Source: Salvator merianae
Lineage: Eukaryota; Chordata; Lepidosauria; Squamata; Teiidae
Assembly (NCBI GenBank): GCA_003586115.2
Contig: QVOM02000034.1
Location: 142,128,290 to 142,192,289, forward strand
DNA: 64,000 nucleotides
Reading direction: 5' to 3'
The notes beneath the pieces are model-generated. The model was not told where the DNA came from. It saw nothing but the letters and a program-made list of their open reading frames with translations, and ran no database searches. This document shows positions 19,216 through 30,575 of the stretch, piece by piece. The translations under genes and the position numbers were made by a program. Numbering within the stretch: the stretch's first letter is position 1; each line of letters begins with the position of its first letter.

Positions 19216-21274
19216 TAATGATCCAACCATAATGTAAAGACTTCAGTAAATACTTGACTGCTAAGTGTTCCTCTGAGTTCATTCTTCTGTTTGCCCATTC
19301 AGAAAAAAAGAAAAGAGAGAGTGTAGTGTGCCTTGTACACTTAAAAAATGTTTTTTTTGCTTTTGCAAAATGAATGGGATAGTCACTGTGATCCTGGATG
19401 CATCTGTACCTCAACAAGTTGCCTGCACAGTTCCTACTTGTATCTCTTTGAGAACTCTCTATCCTACTTCTGGGATGTTCATGGAATGGTGAGTTTGAAC
19501 ATTGCAGCCACTGCTTACTTCTGACTCCATGTCCTCCCATTGTGTCATCTCAGCTGACTGTTGCCCAGTCATAAGCTGCAAAATCCAGGCACCCAGCAGT
19601 AGCAGTGACAGTGTCTCACCATAACACTTGAATACTCAGGAAACTCACAGAATGACTTGGAGTGTAGTGCCCATGTGCAAAATGACATCTGCTGTTACAG
19701 TATCAGTAATTATGATCAAACACTGGAGGAACTACAAGAAGAACTGACTGGTGTTATTTTGAAACCTTGACTCCCCCTGTTTTGTGTTTGGATAAAGTGC
19801 TCTGAAATTCCTTCTCTGATGATGTGGGTGCCTTTGTGTTGGATGTGGACAGTGTGTGGGGATTTAAAGGCAAGAGTGTTTTCAGTACAAGATGTAGGTA
19901 GTGCCCCTTAGGTTCTCATGGATTTCTCTTAATTTTTGATACCATAGCTTTCTCAGAAACCATAACTTCATCAGTATGTTTATTTGGACCTTCAACCGAT
20001 TTGTGAGTTACCAGAAAGGCTTCTCTTATTTATAGCATATAAATCCAGTCTTCTTGAGATATCTGGTTGTGCTGTGTTGTAGAAAGAAACTTTTTCCTCT
20101 TCAGAAATCAGCTGAAATTTGTTTAACAATAATCAGTGCTAGACTAATTATGTCAGCTCTTTTCTGTTATTGTATTAAATTATTATTAACAGATTTGTCA
20201 GATGTGAGAACTTTGACATGAGATCTGTGGTTGCATTAAGACACTCTATTACAGTGAAATAAACTTTTGTTAGGAAGAGCTTCCTTTATCAGAGGCAGTG
20301 ATGACAGCAACTCTAAATGTGAAAATGCCCATGCCACAATGAACTGGCTAATTGCTAAGAACATTGCGTTCTCATGGGTTTCCACCACACCAACTTATTT
20401 TCTATTTATCTTGTATGAAAGTCTTTGTTGCAGCAGCCATTACTATATTGCAAGAGCACTATTAAGTACTTAGGCAATGTCTGCGTAATTATGCCATCAT
20501 AAATTTAATAAACTACAGATGCTCATTTTCTGGGGATAAATTATGAAGCAAAGAGACTTGTTTTTCTTCCACTGTGAATGCCTAAAAATATGTGTTCTCT
20601 AATTTTTTAAATTTAATTAATAAAAAGAGATTGTTTCAGATTTCTGTTTATACTGTATCTTTATTGCTGTGGGAGATGCTTAATGTTGCATATATGTCAT
20701 TTTTTACTTTCTTGTTGTTCTTTTGAATATTCAACTCTTAGTAGCCATGCTTTATATGACAGAAAAACTGAAACAGAAATATTGGCTGGTCATAGCGGTA
20801 GTAGCATAAATATTTGTAATTTTTCAAAAAAAAGGCTCTGATAAATGCAAACTACTTCATATCTTTCTTCTTTCTAGTACACAGGGAAGCAAGTGCATTT
20901 CTAGACTAGTTGGACGATGGCATGGTGATGTAAAGTTCAAATTTCTGTTCCTAAATGGAAGCTGACAGCCAAGGATGCCTGAATCAGTGTAGGTGATCCA
21001 CGGGCTGCTCATACAACAGTTGGACAACACATGCAGGGCTATGTTGCACTGAACAGCTGCTATGGCATGATGATGGGAAATCTGATTCTAATAAATTCCA
21101 TATGGTTGTGAAAGTGCTTTGTTGCAGTCAGTGCAGTAGGCAGAAAGGGTAGTTATGTCCGGTAGGACATATGGATGCCTTCAGAGTGTTCTGAGGGTCA
21201 GCATGTTGAGATATCAGGCTCAAAAGGAGGTATTTCATGCCCTGTGATTGTAAACGTGTTTGTACGGCCACAAC
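19216..21274. other. 2 kb with nothing recognised
   Basis: A 133-codon antisense frame (19139-19540) overlaps the CR1 5' break and lacks motifs. The rest is AT-rich DNA with a poly-A-like block at 20825-20832. I see no exon that I can support. Confidence 0.4.
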
Positions 21275-21405
21275 CTGTACTGGACTTGGACTTGTCCCTA
21301 ACCTAAGCTCATAAGGTGGTTGTGAGGTTAAAATGAAAGAAAGAAGAATAATGTCCAGCACTTCAAACTTTCCAGAAGAAAAGTGGCATACATAAATGCA
21401 AAAGG
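21275..21405 (+). mobile_element. tRNA-derived SINE fragment (3' part)
   Basis: CCTAACCTAAGCTCATAAGG, GTTGTGAGGTTAAAATGAAA and AGAAAAGTGGCATACATAAATG follow the order of the common squamate tRNA-SINE body (CCTACCTCACAGGGTTGTTGTGAGGATAAAATG, then a tail ending GGCGGGATATAAATG). The tRNA-like head is not preserved. Confidence 0.5.
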
Positions 21406-21409
21406 ATTG

Positions 21410-22786
21410 AATAGATCAATATTATTTTTGAAAAAAATAAAAACTGAAATAAATAATAGGCTTTTTTGTGTGTCTTAGTTATCCCAAATAACATGACAAA
21501 TTTCTATTTTATTGAATGGACAGGTATAGAAAAAGTGGGGTTTATTTTTTTTTATTAAGTAGATTTGTGGCAATACAATTAAATATTATTTATTTCCATA
21601 TAAGAGGATACTCTCTATATGTAATTATATGATTATCAGAACTTAAAACATAAGGACTATTAAAATAAAATAAAGATAATACATTTTTTAGAAAATTATC
21701 ATTAAAACATAAAACCAGTCTATTTTTCAATTAAATTGCTATTACATTGCTTCCCTTCATTAACTTATCTTAAGAGTATTGAGAATATATGTATGTGGGG
21801 AAGGTAAAAGAGAAGTATCTGTTGTGTGTTAATAATCTGTTGTGTGTTAATAATTATGGACTATTGCCATCTGTCATGAAAAGAATATTTCAGTTTTGTT
21901 TCAATCACGCTTTGAGTTTGGTGTGAAATTGGATTAAATACTGTGTTTCTCTTAACTTAGTATACCATAAATTCAATGTATAATTTCAATTTAACTTAGT
22001 ATATCATAAATTCAATTTAATTTTTCCAGCTCAGCATGGTCACTTGCTTTGCAGACAGTAATGCATAGTTCATCAAAATTTTGTTTCTTATTGTTTTGTT
22101 TTCATTGCAGTATATATTCCGTAAATAAAACCTAAGTTTAAAATCTTTGTTTCAACCTCTCTTAATCTCCAAAATTTTTGACATGTTGGGAAGTCCCACC
22201 ACATGTGTAGATAAGTTCTAGTCATTTGACATCCATGTCAGCATTTTGGTGAATACTGGAGAAGTAGTTTAATGTTTCCTGACAACATTAAAAAGAGGTA
22301 AATATGATCTCATTATCACATACAGAATGACTGGAACTTCCTTGAAGAAGATGAATTAGTATGTTTCATGTACTTCTAACAGTAGTTTTGTGACTATAAT
22401 GCATACCTTCTTCCCTCTTCATTGGTTCCTGAAAATTGACCTTATAGTAAAAAACTGTGTAACAAAAACATTTGTAACGTTAAGTCAAGTAAGAAAAATT
22501 CTAACTTATTTTGAGCCCATTCACCTTAAATGCCTAATACCAGCAGGAAAAAGTCATCTAACATGATAAAAGATAATAAATAGCAATTAATAACAACATT
22601 ATATCTAAAATAAATGATTTAATTAAATATGAAATTAAAGATTTAAACTAATATGAATTGGACAAGATGTCTTACACATATTGTTATCCAAACCAATTTT
22701 TTTCAAAAAAGCAGAGGAGAACATGGCCCTTATAATTATTATTTTTTATTTCTATAACAAAAGGAGGTATAAAAACCCCAGACCTT
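21410..22786. other. AT-rich DNA with small tandem duplications
   Basis: An exact 18-bp duplication (TCTGTTGTGTGTTAATAA) occupies 21818-21853. A second, imperfect duplication of a TTAACTTAGTATACCATAAA block lies at 21953-22020. The remainder, including several A/T runs, is unassigned. Confidence 0.5.
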
Positions 22787-23289
22787 CTAAGTGAAAATCC
22801 ATATAGCAAGAATATGGTGTGGGCTGTCCTGCTGTGCATTTTAGGTGGTCCAGAGCATGTGCCGGTCCAGCCTTGATAGCTGACTCTGAAAGTTGGGCCA
22901 GTCCTCAGAGGCAGGGCTGGAACCTTTAAAGTTTCCTAGAGGGCCCTTTTTGGTGGCATGTCACTTTTGGTGCTATTTCTGCCAGCACTTCTTGGAGCAC
23001 TGCTGAAAAGTCCCTCCCCATTGTATTCCAGTCTACTGAGGTATGCCATTTGCACACTTGTTTAGTCCGAGATACAGAACCTGGGCCAGCTGTAGACCTC
23101 ATTATTGAGATCAACCAGTAAACTGGTGTAAGGCACCATTTTGGGTGCCAGCTTGGTCTATGCTCTATCCTGTGCAGATGGAGTGTGCTAAGGGAGGGTG
23201 GGGCCTCCCTTATGCCATATTAGCATGCAGAATGGAGGCTTCTGGACCTTTTTCTAGCGTAGGATAATATCCTGTACTGAAAGGACCTT
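22787..23289. mobile_element. Probable Harbinger-like element (diverged)
   Basis: The stretch contains CCATTTTGGGTGCCAGCTTG and TATGCTCTATCCTGTGCAGA, which align with the right half of the 4560-5036 element, and it ends CTGTACTGAAAGGACC, a plausible decayed TIR. The left end is not clear (perhaps GACCTTCTAAGTGAAA). Boundaries are approximate. Confidence 0.45.
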
Positions 23290-24094
23290 GTCTTCAGCAG
23301 TGGCAGTTGGCAGAGGAATAAGAAAGACAGCATGTGTACAATTTCATTATAATTTGTTCTGTGCTACCTTACAAACTACTTTTGCAAAGCGTTAAGGTCT
23401 ATTGAATAGTACAAGGTACTATAAACCATGTAATAGTTCTAGAAAAGAAGGCAAATCATTTATTCTCAATGCTCCCACTCACAGCGATACTGCATGTATA
23501 TTTCATCTGTAAGATATGACTTTTTTGCTCCTAGAATGATGTTGTCAGTCCTATGCAGAAACTATATGGTTCCATGAATCACTATATTAGAATTTAGCAG
23601 TTTGGTTATGCACTGACAGGTGATGGATGACTAATCTCAGTTATATTCTCAAACAGTTATGCACTAAGTTTAACTAACGATGACACTTACTTATCCCTGC
23701 ACTAATTTATATTTTTCTTTTGTAAAGTTATTTTTTTAAAAGCCCCCACAAGTATTAAGCAGTATTTATATTTATTACTAACTAAGAGAAATGGTATGAT
23801 AAATACACTGCTATGAAATGTGTATCCATATAGTAAATAATTTGCTCTGTTACTTTCTAAACTCACTTTAATTTTCCTCCTCTGAGGGACTGGACTAGAA
23901 TAAAACAGTGACCATATTAAGTGCTTTCTGTATGCAGTATACAATAAATGGTCCATGAACGTTAATAAAGTGCAAGAAGAGACTTATAACTAAAAAACAG
24001 GAGCAGTAGAACACTTAAAATTAAACTTATTTGTTTAGCTATTAATATGACTAGTTGTTAACTTTTTAGTCCAGCAACCTTCAAATGGATGATA
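23290..24094. other. No recognised element
   Basis: AT-rich DNA. The 84-codon antisense frame at 23702-23956 is low-complexity and lacks motifs. Confidence 0.4.
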
Positions 24095-24605
24095 GGTCAT
24101 TTCCACATTGGACTAGTTTATCCTGGACCAGAGTGGGCAACCTATTCTACCTTGGGATGGGTTGCTGATGGTCTAGGATAAGGCTTTCTGCATTCTAGGC
24201 AGACTTCCTAGTCCTAGGTCTGGAGCATTGGCTTTGAAGACTGGGCCTAGCCGAACATAAATTCCCAGGCTTTGTTGTTCCTGGGCAGGCACTTTTGACA
24301 ACACTTCCATAGATGCTGCCAAAAAGAAACCCCCATGGTATACTGAACCATGGGAGCATGCTTTCTCCATACCCTTCAAGGTCCAGTATACCAACAATGT
24401 TCCAGTTGTGGATGACTTCTTTGAGGCATACCTGTAGGCTAGGACAGGGGACGAAAATGGTGCCCAATTTTAGTCTGTTGGTTCATCTGGTGTGCTTGAA
24501 GCATTCCAGGGAGGGGCACAGCCTCTGCTAGTCTGCACCAGCATGCAGACAGCAAAAGCTTAGACTGGAATTTGATCTGATCTACTGGCCAATGTGGAAA
24601 AGGCT
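24095..24605. mobile_element. Harbinger-like element, about 511 bp
   Basis: The left end GGTCATTTCCACATTGGAC pairs with GGCCAATGTGGAAAAGGCT at the right. The interior contains palindromic text such as CCATGGTATACTGAACCATGG and repeated GGTCTAGG/CCTAGG blocks. Internal layout (CAGCAACC, CCAGGCTTTGTTGTTCCTGG, TGCACCAGCATGCAGACAG) follows the larger Harbinger-like copies. Flanking trinucleotides are ATA and GTA. No coding sequence is present. Confidence 0.55.
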
Positions 24606-25269
24606 GTAATGATTAGTTCTAGGCTCTCTGGTTTGGGGCTGAATTTTGTCTTTTAACTTTCTGGTTTGTTTTAAACTAATGAAATAATTTAACTGAATTA
24701 TTTCACCTGTAACCACTCCTTTTGATTCAGAACATGAAAGTTATGGATATCTTTTTTATTTTTTATATTATTGTTCTTTATAAGAAAAACAAACTTACAT
24801 CCCCCCAAAGATTTCTCATGCCATAATGTAATTAATATAAAATAATATACAAATCATATTATATTGTATAACCTTACAAATGCCCGACCACTCTCCTATC
24901 TTTTTTATCTTAATTCCTCGTTCCTATCTAGCCTTTAAATTTTAAAACTTTGTTTCCTTATTACTGTCTTCATTTCTTCCTCTCATCTCCCTATTCTGTT
25001 TCATCCTTTTTTCTTCCCTATCCTTTTCAATACAGCTGCAGACTTCATTTATGACATCTTTTGTTTTAGCAACATATTTAACTTTCAATTTCTTTATCCT
25101 CTGCCCTATTAGCAATCATATTTTCACTAGTTCCTTCTTCTTGTTTCCAACTAAAATTGCTAGTCTCTTTTTTCTCTTATATATTCTACTGGCAATTTTC
25201 CATGTTATAATACAAGTTGTAGAGTATTAAATTTTCTGCTCCCCCCCCCATTTTTTTAATATCATTTGA

Positions 25270-25551
25270 TTAGTAAGAAAATGGATCTTCTTTTATCTTT
25301 TGTATCTCTTCTATAATTTCTTCCAAAATTCCTTTATTACCTAACAATTCTATCACATGTATATCTTTGTTCCTTTCTCCATAGCCCCCCCTCCAACATA
25401 ATGCTAAACTATATTTAACTGTTTTTGCCAAACCTATAGCCGCCCTATGCCATCTGTATCTAATTCTGAATTTTTGCTCTTTAAATTTTACAGTATTTGA
25501 GTATGTTTTTCTCTCCAATATTTCCCTCCATTCATCCAGATTTAAGTTCAT
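25270..25551 (-). pseudogene. L1 ORF2 C-terminal (zinc-knuckle region) fragment
   Basis: The 93-codon frame contains RIRYRWHRAAIGLAKTVK, CWRGGYGERN and IIEEIQKI. In L1 proteins this region reads YRW.TP..LAK......CWRC...G...H.WW.C......FW..I..EI, so the order fits while the second Cys and the His/Cys pairs are mutated. It lies 3' of the reverse transcriptase fragment, as expected for ORF2. Confidence 0.6.
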
Positions 25552-26462
25552 TTGAAGATTGGTTTCCCAAACATCCCTTAAAGTTTCAAATTGCGTACCA
25601 CCTCCCTTCTTCTTTTTTTTTTTATGTTAATGATACTGTGCCTTTAGTTTCCTTTATTCTTTGTATCAGATCATTTTCAAAAGTCATTAGTATTTTTAAA
25701 ATAACATGTTTTATCTCAGTAGATGAGATAATTTTAGCCAATGCTTTAACTCCCAGATAATTTCCTTCTGTCCAATCTCCTTTATCTTTTAGTTCCTGCT
25801 CTGTCATTGGATTTCCCTTGGAGCTTTTGAAGTCTTTTATTTTCACTATTCTTTTCCCTTTCTAACATTTTTTTTGTTATTCCCAGTTGCATAAATTTTA
25901 GTGCTCATATCGGTGTTTTCTCTGACATAGTCGGTAATAAGATTTTTTTTCCGTATCACACTGTATTACTCAACAAATAATTTGTGGTTGATTTCAATAT
26001 TTTATGTGGCTGTTGATACAAAATATATTGTAATTAAATTTGTCTCTTCCTGTTCTATTTTTTTTAACATGTTTTCTCTTCTTGTAGGTGATATTTGACT
26101 AGTTTTCCTATTTAAAAGGCATCATAATAATCCATTAATGATTTATTTTGATATCTTTATCTGTATTCTTATTTTCATATCTCTGTGATTTGCTTTCTGA
26201 GCTTGCAATACCAGTTTATTAATATTTTAATTGGAATAGCTATCAACAGTGTGTGGAACAAATATGCAAATTTCAGGATCACCAACATTTTTGATGTGGC
26301 CACCTTACCTAGAACTTTTAAGTTTTTTCCCCTTCCATCTATTATAAAATGTATTAGCTTCTTTTTACATTTCCATAATTCATTTTTATTAATTTTTCCA
26401 CGTTTCTGTCACATTAACCCTATATAATTAATATATTTTTGATTCCTCCTTATTTCCAATAT

Positions 26463-26760
26463 CTACTCAGTTTCTAGTTGTTTCCTTATTGGTATGCTTA
26501 TATATGTTACATCTGACTTTTTCACATTTATTTTAAGGCATGAGGCCTTTTTAATTTTTTTTAATATTTCCTTTACTTTGTAAGCAGTTTCGTTTGGGTT
26601 AGAAATTATTAACAAAATATTATCGGCATACAGGTTGGTCTTATTTCCTTCACTTTCTGTTTCATATACTTCCACCTTCTACACCTAATAATTTCTGACA
26701 TTGGTTCGTTTATAAGCAAAAAAATAAGAGGTGAAAGGCAGCAGCCTTATCTTGTTCATT
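26463..26760 (-). pseudogene. L1 ORF2 reverse-transcriptase fragment
   Basis: Reading down the minus strand, GCCLSPLIFLLINEPMSEII corresponds to the L1 block QGCPLSPLLFNL..., and LYADNILLIISNPNE corresponds to YADDVLLFLS, followed by LKKIKKASCLKINVKKSD (the ...SGLKINWSKSE block). The catalytic YADD is altered to YADN, and a frameshift separates the two blocks, so the enzyme is dead. The domain normally copies L1 RNA at a nicked chromosomal target. Confidence 0.75.
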
Positions 26761-28439
26761 TTTTAACTATTTTTTTTCCTGAAAACCAATTGTTATGATA
26801 CTCTCTTGCCATACTATGTTCATACATTCCACTTACTATTTTTATATATCTTTCTGCCATTTCATATTTAGGTAAAATTCTTTATATGTAATAATGACTA
26901 ACAGAGTCAAATACCTTATATAAATCAGAAACAAGGCCAACCTTTTTATTTCTATTTACATGTTTTATTGCATTTTTGACCACTCTTAGTGGATCCATGC
27001 AAGATCTCCTTCTCTCTGAAACGTTTTATAAAACAAGACTGATAATTTATCCTCTTCTGAGGTTTATTTGACTTTAGATGATGATGATGATGTTTGTTAT
27101 TGTTATTATTTTGTCTACCTCCTTTTTTTTGTCTACCTCCTTTTATATACCCACTTATTTTTCAAATATTTTATTCCATTTTCTTTTTCTGCATATAGTC
27201 TTTCATAAAACTCCAAGCATTTTTGTATTGTTTTCAAAAATGTATCTCCTACATTCTTCTCTTAACTTATATACTATTTGTTTCTTCCACCTCTTTTTGA
27301 GAGACCTTGTAAAAATTCTTGGGTCTTTCCCCTGCTCTAAAAAATTTGTTTTGATATAAAGCTCCTTCTTTAAAAATTATTCAGTTTCCATTTATTTCAC
27401 TCCTTCCTTTAATCTTTTCAAATTTTTTCTCAACTTGTTCATTTGGTTTTCTCTTATCTTTCCCAGTTCATCTTTCTTATTCTCCAACTCTTTTATCTTA
27501 ACACTTTTTCTGTTTTCCAACCTCGCCTCCATTCTGCTCTCCATTTTAATGCATTCCATTCTGTTATAGCAGATCACTCAAGAGGGGATCATTTCCATTA
27601 ACATCCCTGCTGGAGATTAATCTTGAGCCTGGTCTAGCCCCAGTGGTTCCTCAGGCCTCAGTGTGGGTGTTGAAGGGAAGGGATGCCGGGAGCCTGCAGT
27701 AAATAGCCTTTGGTGCTGGTTGATCAGTTGAATTGGGCCTCTTGCAGCCAAGTTGAGGCCCGTTCCCAAGGTGACATGAATGTATGGCAACTAGGTCAGC
27801 TTGTGGTGGCTGATGGGCAGATGTTCATTATGGTGGACATGCTATATGTATGCGTCCAGTCCCTGGCAGGCTCAGCTAGAGAGGTTCCTGAGGCAAAGAG
27901 ACTCAGAGAGGCTTCTGCAGAGCTCAGAGATGGGGATCAGGGAATGCTGTCTCTCCCTCCTTATCTGTATCCTCCTACAGGGAGCCAGAGGAAGAATCTC
28001 TTCAACCCAGAGAAATGTACGCCTCCTATCTGTGGGGCTCTGGATAAGGTAGACCTGATGTCTAAGGAGCCAGTGGCCCAGAACAAGATGGACTAACACA
28101 AGAGCTTTGGCCTTTCCCTTCAAAGGGTATTGAAATAGTGGGGCTTCTGCCACAGGTGAAGGGGATTTTATTTCATGAATGGAAAGCTGCCACTAACAGC
28201 AGTCAAGAAGTTTTATGCATGGGATAGGGAGACAGAAGAGTTGCTGGTCGTGCCCTTAGTGGACGGACACATTGCTTCTCTCATCTTCCCTTCCTTGGTA
28301 GAAGATGATGGAGACTGTGAGCCAAGACGATTTGCAGATAAATGGGTGGATGTTTGTTTTTGCTGCAGGGTGGGTTGAGGTCTCCATGTGGGTATTTAAG
28401 GGCTCTGCTTTGGCTTCCATTCTCTTTTGAGCAGCCGTT

Positions 28440-29214
28440 CTGTAGCCACAGGAACTGCTGGAAGAGGATGCTATTCTGTTCCATTTCAAATCCAAGTTTC
28501 TGAAGTTCCCAGTGTTCCAGTCTCCAAGTGTTAGACATATTCTTGTATATGGATGGCCTGTGAATCACGGTGCCATACTGCGGGGTGGTGACAGAGGATG
28601 TACAACACACTGTTGCACTCCTGAAGTCTCTGGAGTTTCTTATAAACCAGCAGAAGTGCCATCTTCCCTCTTTACAGGAGCTAGAACATATAGGGGTCCG
28701 CATTTCTACCATCACCAATTCCATACATCCATCTCAGGACAGGGACCTCAGACTGACTGATGAAGCAATGGTCATCAGAACCCAGTGGACCATGGACCTC
28801 AGGGATTTGGCCAGACTCTAGGAGCTTATGGTCTTCTGCATAGACCTGTGCCCTGGGCCAGGCACCATTTCAGGCCCCTGTGGTGTCATCTCCTCCCCTT
28901 CCAAGCCGATACCATGCCTCAAAGAGCAGTCAGGCTCTACTTCCTGGCTGATGTCTGGGACAGCTTGGGATGAAGGAGCAGTGCCTTGCAGAACCTGTCT
29001 GGGTAGTGATTACATCAGATGTACCTCTCTGGGGTGGGGGAGGCATTGCGTGGAATGCATTTGTTTGGTAGTGCAGAAGGAAAGGCAGGGACCTGCTGCA
29101 GCCACTGTGCAGGTGATAGTCTTGTTCATCCAAGAGGGACTAGAAGGCAGCCTTGGGTTCAACACCTTGTGTAGGCAGTTGTGGACTCAACAGGAGAGTC
29201 ACCTCTATTTGTGA
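28440..29214 (+). pseudogene. DIRS-like reverse transcriptase and RNase H remnant
   Basis: The first part (from about 28440) shows FHFKSKFLKFPV-type text, then at 28570-28821 a segment with VQHTVALLKSLEFLINQQKC and LEHIGVRISTITNS, equivalent to the primer-grip/thumb text LL..LGFLIN..KS.L.P.Q..E.LG of DIRS and gypsy enzymes. The palm block with YLDDW is not intact. WARHHFRPLWCHLLPFQ follows in another frame. At 29006 a third frame gives VITSDVPLWGGGG, matching the first catalytic Asp motif of RNase H, and 29095-29214 gives GLEGSLGFNTLCRQLW. At least two frameshifts are needed to connect these parts, so the gene is dead. Confidence 0.65.
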
Positions 29215-29229
29215 ACTATCCCCCTGTTT

Positions 29230-29560
29230 CCACCTGGGAGGCTCAGTTGGATGTTGTCAGCTCTTACTCAGCCTCCTTTCAAACCGGTGAGGGAAGTCCT
29301 TTTTAGAATGCTATTCCTGAAGGTGGTTTTTCTGGTTGCTATTATGTTTTCTGAGATTGTGGCTTTTTTTGTCTCTCTTTGCCAGTTCAGCCTGGCCTCA
29401 GTCACCCTACACACAGATATGTCCCTTGTTCCAAAGTGGAGCAGGAGGTCACATTCCCATTCTTCTGTCCCAGGCTGTCCCACACGCTGGAGAGGCTATG
29501 GCACTCTCTGGATATGAGTTTACATTTGCAAAATGTCAGGACTGAGGAAGTTGGATTCCT
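29230..29560 (+). pseudogene. DIRS-like tyrosine recombinase N-terminal remnant
   Basis: The frame starting upstream of 29251 reads SALTQPPFKPVREVLFRML, then FLKVVFLVAIMFSEIVAF, then VTLHTDMSLVPKWSRR. DIRS and related recombinases in vertebrates show LT.PPFEPL....L..LS.K..FLVAI.SA.RV.EL and VVLR.DP.FLPKV at the same positions. The C-terminal catalytic R-H-R-Y residues are not recognisable. The family integrates circular cDNA by site-specific recombination and leaves no target duplication. Confidence 0.6.
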
Positions 29561-29653
29561 TATTTGTGCACCATGTACTAGTGAAGTTGGGACTCAGGGC
29601 CCCAACCTGGATGATAGTGGGATGGATCAAGGTTTGCATTATTTTAGCATATA

Positions 29654-29833
29654 GCCCCTTTCTGCACTTGGCCTTATTCCATATTATGTCTTGGAATAGG
29701 GATCTGCCATCTGCATGCTACTATGAACTATGGCAGGCCCCACCTGGGGTCTGCTCTAATCTGCACTAGCATGTGGATAGCAGGTCCCTATTCTGGGATA
29801 TAGTCCAGAGTAAAGCCAAGTACAGAAAGGGCC
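29654..29833. mobile_element. 180-bp hairpin MITE (family 1), copy 6, ATA target duplication
   Basis: GCCCCTTTCTGCACTTGGCC pairs with GCCAAGTACAGAAAGGGCC. ATA flanks both sides (29651-29653 and 29834-29836). It is inserted within the DIRS-like element, downstream of the recombinase remnant. Confidence 0.8.
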
Positions 29834-30109
29834 ATAGTCAAAACCTCTCCTTTCCAAGATCATTGCACATTCAACCAGGTCAATGACGTTGGTAGCTTTT
29901 GTCATTAACATGTACATTGATGTGGAAAACACTGTCCATATTCTCCAGGCACTATAGGTTAGATCTCTATAGATCAGCAGAAGCCAGATTTGGCAGGCAG
30001 GTTCTGCAGCAGGTTCTCAGTGAGGGGACTTAGCCTTCTTCCCACCCTAGCTGGGGCACATTTCATAGTTCCATGTAGGCCACTGAGAAGAGATGTTTGT
30101 TACTTACTG

Positions 30110-30575
30110 TAAAATGGTGTTCTCTGGGTCTGACATGCTGAGGCTCATGTCACCCTTCCTAGAAGGCTAAAGGACAGGATTCCAGCGTACAGTTTTGGGC
30201 TCTGGGAAGGTTGGCTGTGTCTCATCTTTTCTGGTCAGAGCTGTCATCATCCTTCACCTAGACTCAGTTTCAGGAGGGTGAGAAATATGTAGTATAGAAG
30301 AAACTATCAATGAAGGAGGAAGCCGACAATAATATTGATATAAGAATGTTTAATGTAGAATGTAATTTTATATAGCTGAAATGTATCAACAATAAAACAT
30401 TTCAAGAAATAGAAAAAAAAAGATATGAAACTGGAGTCTGGAAGGGGAGGGGCTTCCCCATATGGCCATTTAATCTCTTCCTCTGCCTATGCAAGGCAGA
30501 ACTATGTTACCCATAGTTCCTGTGGCCTTAGTATGTCAGACCCCGAGAAAAAACATTCACAGTTTATATCAACCA
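30110..30575. repeat. Inverted repeat with unrelated centre, end of the DIRS-like element
   Basis: ACTGTAAAATGGTGTTCTCT and GGGTCTGACATGCTGAGGC (30112-30156) reappear inverted at about 30528-30572 (GCCTTAGTATGTCAGACCC and a GAGAAAAAACATTCACAGT block). The inner edges also pair: GACTCAGTTTC (30261) and GAAACTGGAGTC (30427). The centre, about 30278-30426, is A-rich and ends in AATAAAACATTTCAAGAAAT and an A9 run, resembling an inserted LINE tail. Confidence 0.55.

Larger units (their letters stand above)
24745..27580 (-). mobile_element. L1-type LINE remnant, antisense, 5'-truncated
   Basis: The plus strand is strongly T-rich because an A-rich L1 lies on the minus strand. The 3' end near 24750 is an A-rich tail (TTTTTTATTTTTTATATT on plus). 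Moving up in coordinate come the C-terminal Cys/Trp block (25270-25551), a connecting region (25622-25846), the reverse transcriptase with GCCLSPLIFLLINEP and LYADNILL (26463-26760), and a coiled, Lys/Glu-rich segment (27392-27577) probably from the region between endonuclease and reverse transcriptase. Frames shift and stop repeatedly. Confidence 0.75.
27600..30575 (+). mobile_element. DIRS-like tyrosine-recombinase retrotransposon, degraded
   Basis: Plus-strand peptides occur in the DIRS order: reverse transcriptase thumb text (LLKSLEFLINQQKCHLP ... LEHIGVRI), VPWARHHFRPLWCHLL, an RNase H start (VITSDVPLWG), RNase H C-terminal text (LGFNTLCRQLW), then recombinase text (SALTQPPFKPV ... FLKVVFLVAIMFSE). 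An inverted repeat near 30.1-30.6 kb fits DIRS terminal structure. Frames are interrupted. A 180-bp MITE lies inside at 29654-29833. The 5' limit is unclear; frames at 27710-28378 may be gag-like but I cannot recognise them. Confidence 0.65.

Noticed and set aside
19139..19540. 133-codon antisense frame as an upstream exon of the CR1 protein
   Set aside because: It is in another frame, overlaps the truncation point and contains no CR1 blocks.
28175..28378. Gag-like protein of the DIRS-like element
   Set aside because: Position fits, but the sequence shows no motif that I can match, so I only mention it as a possibility.
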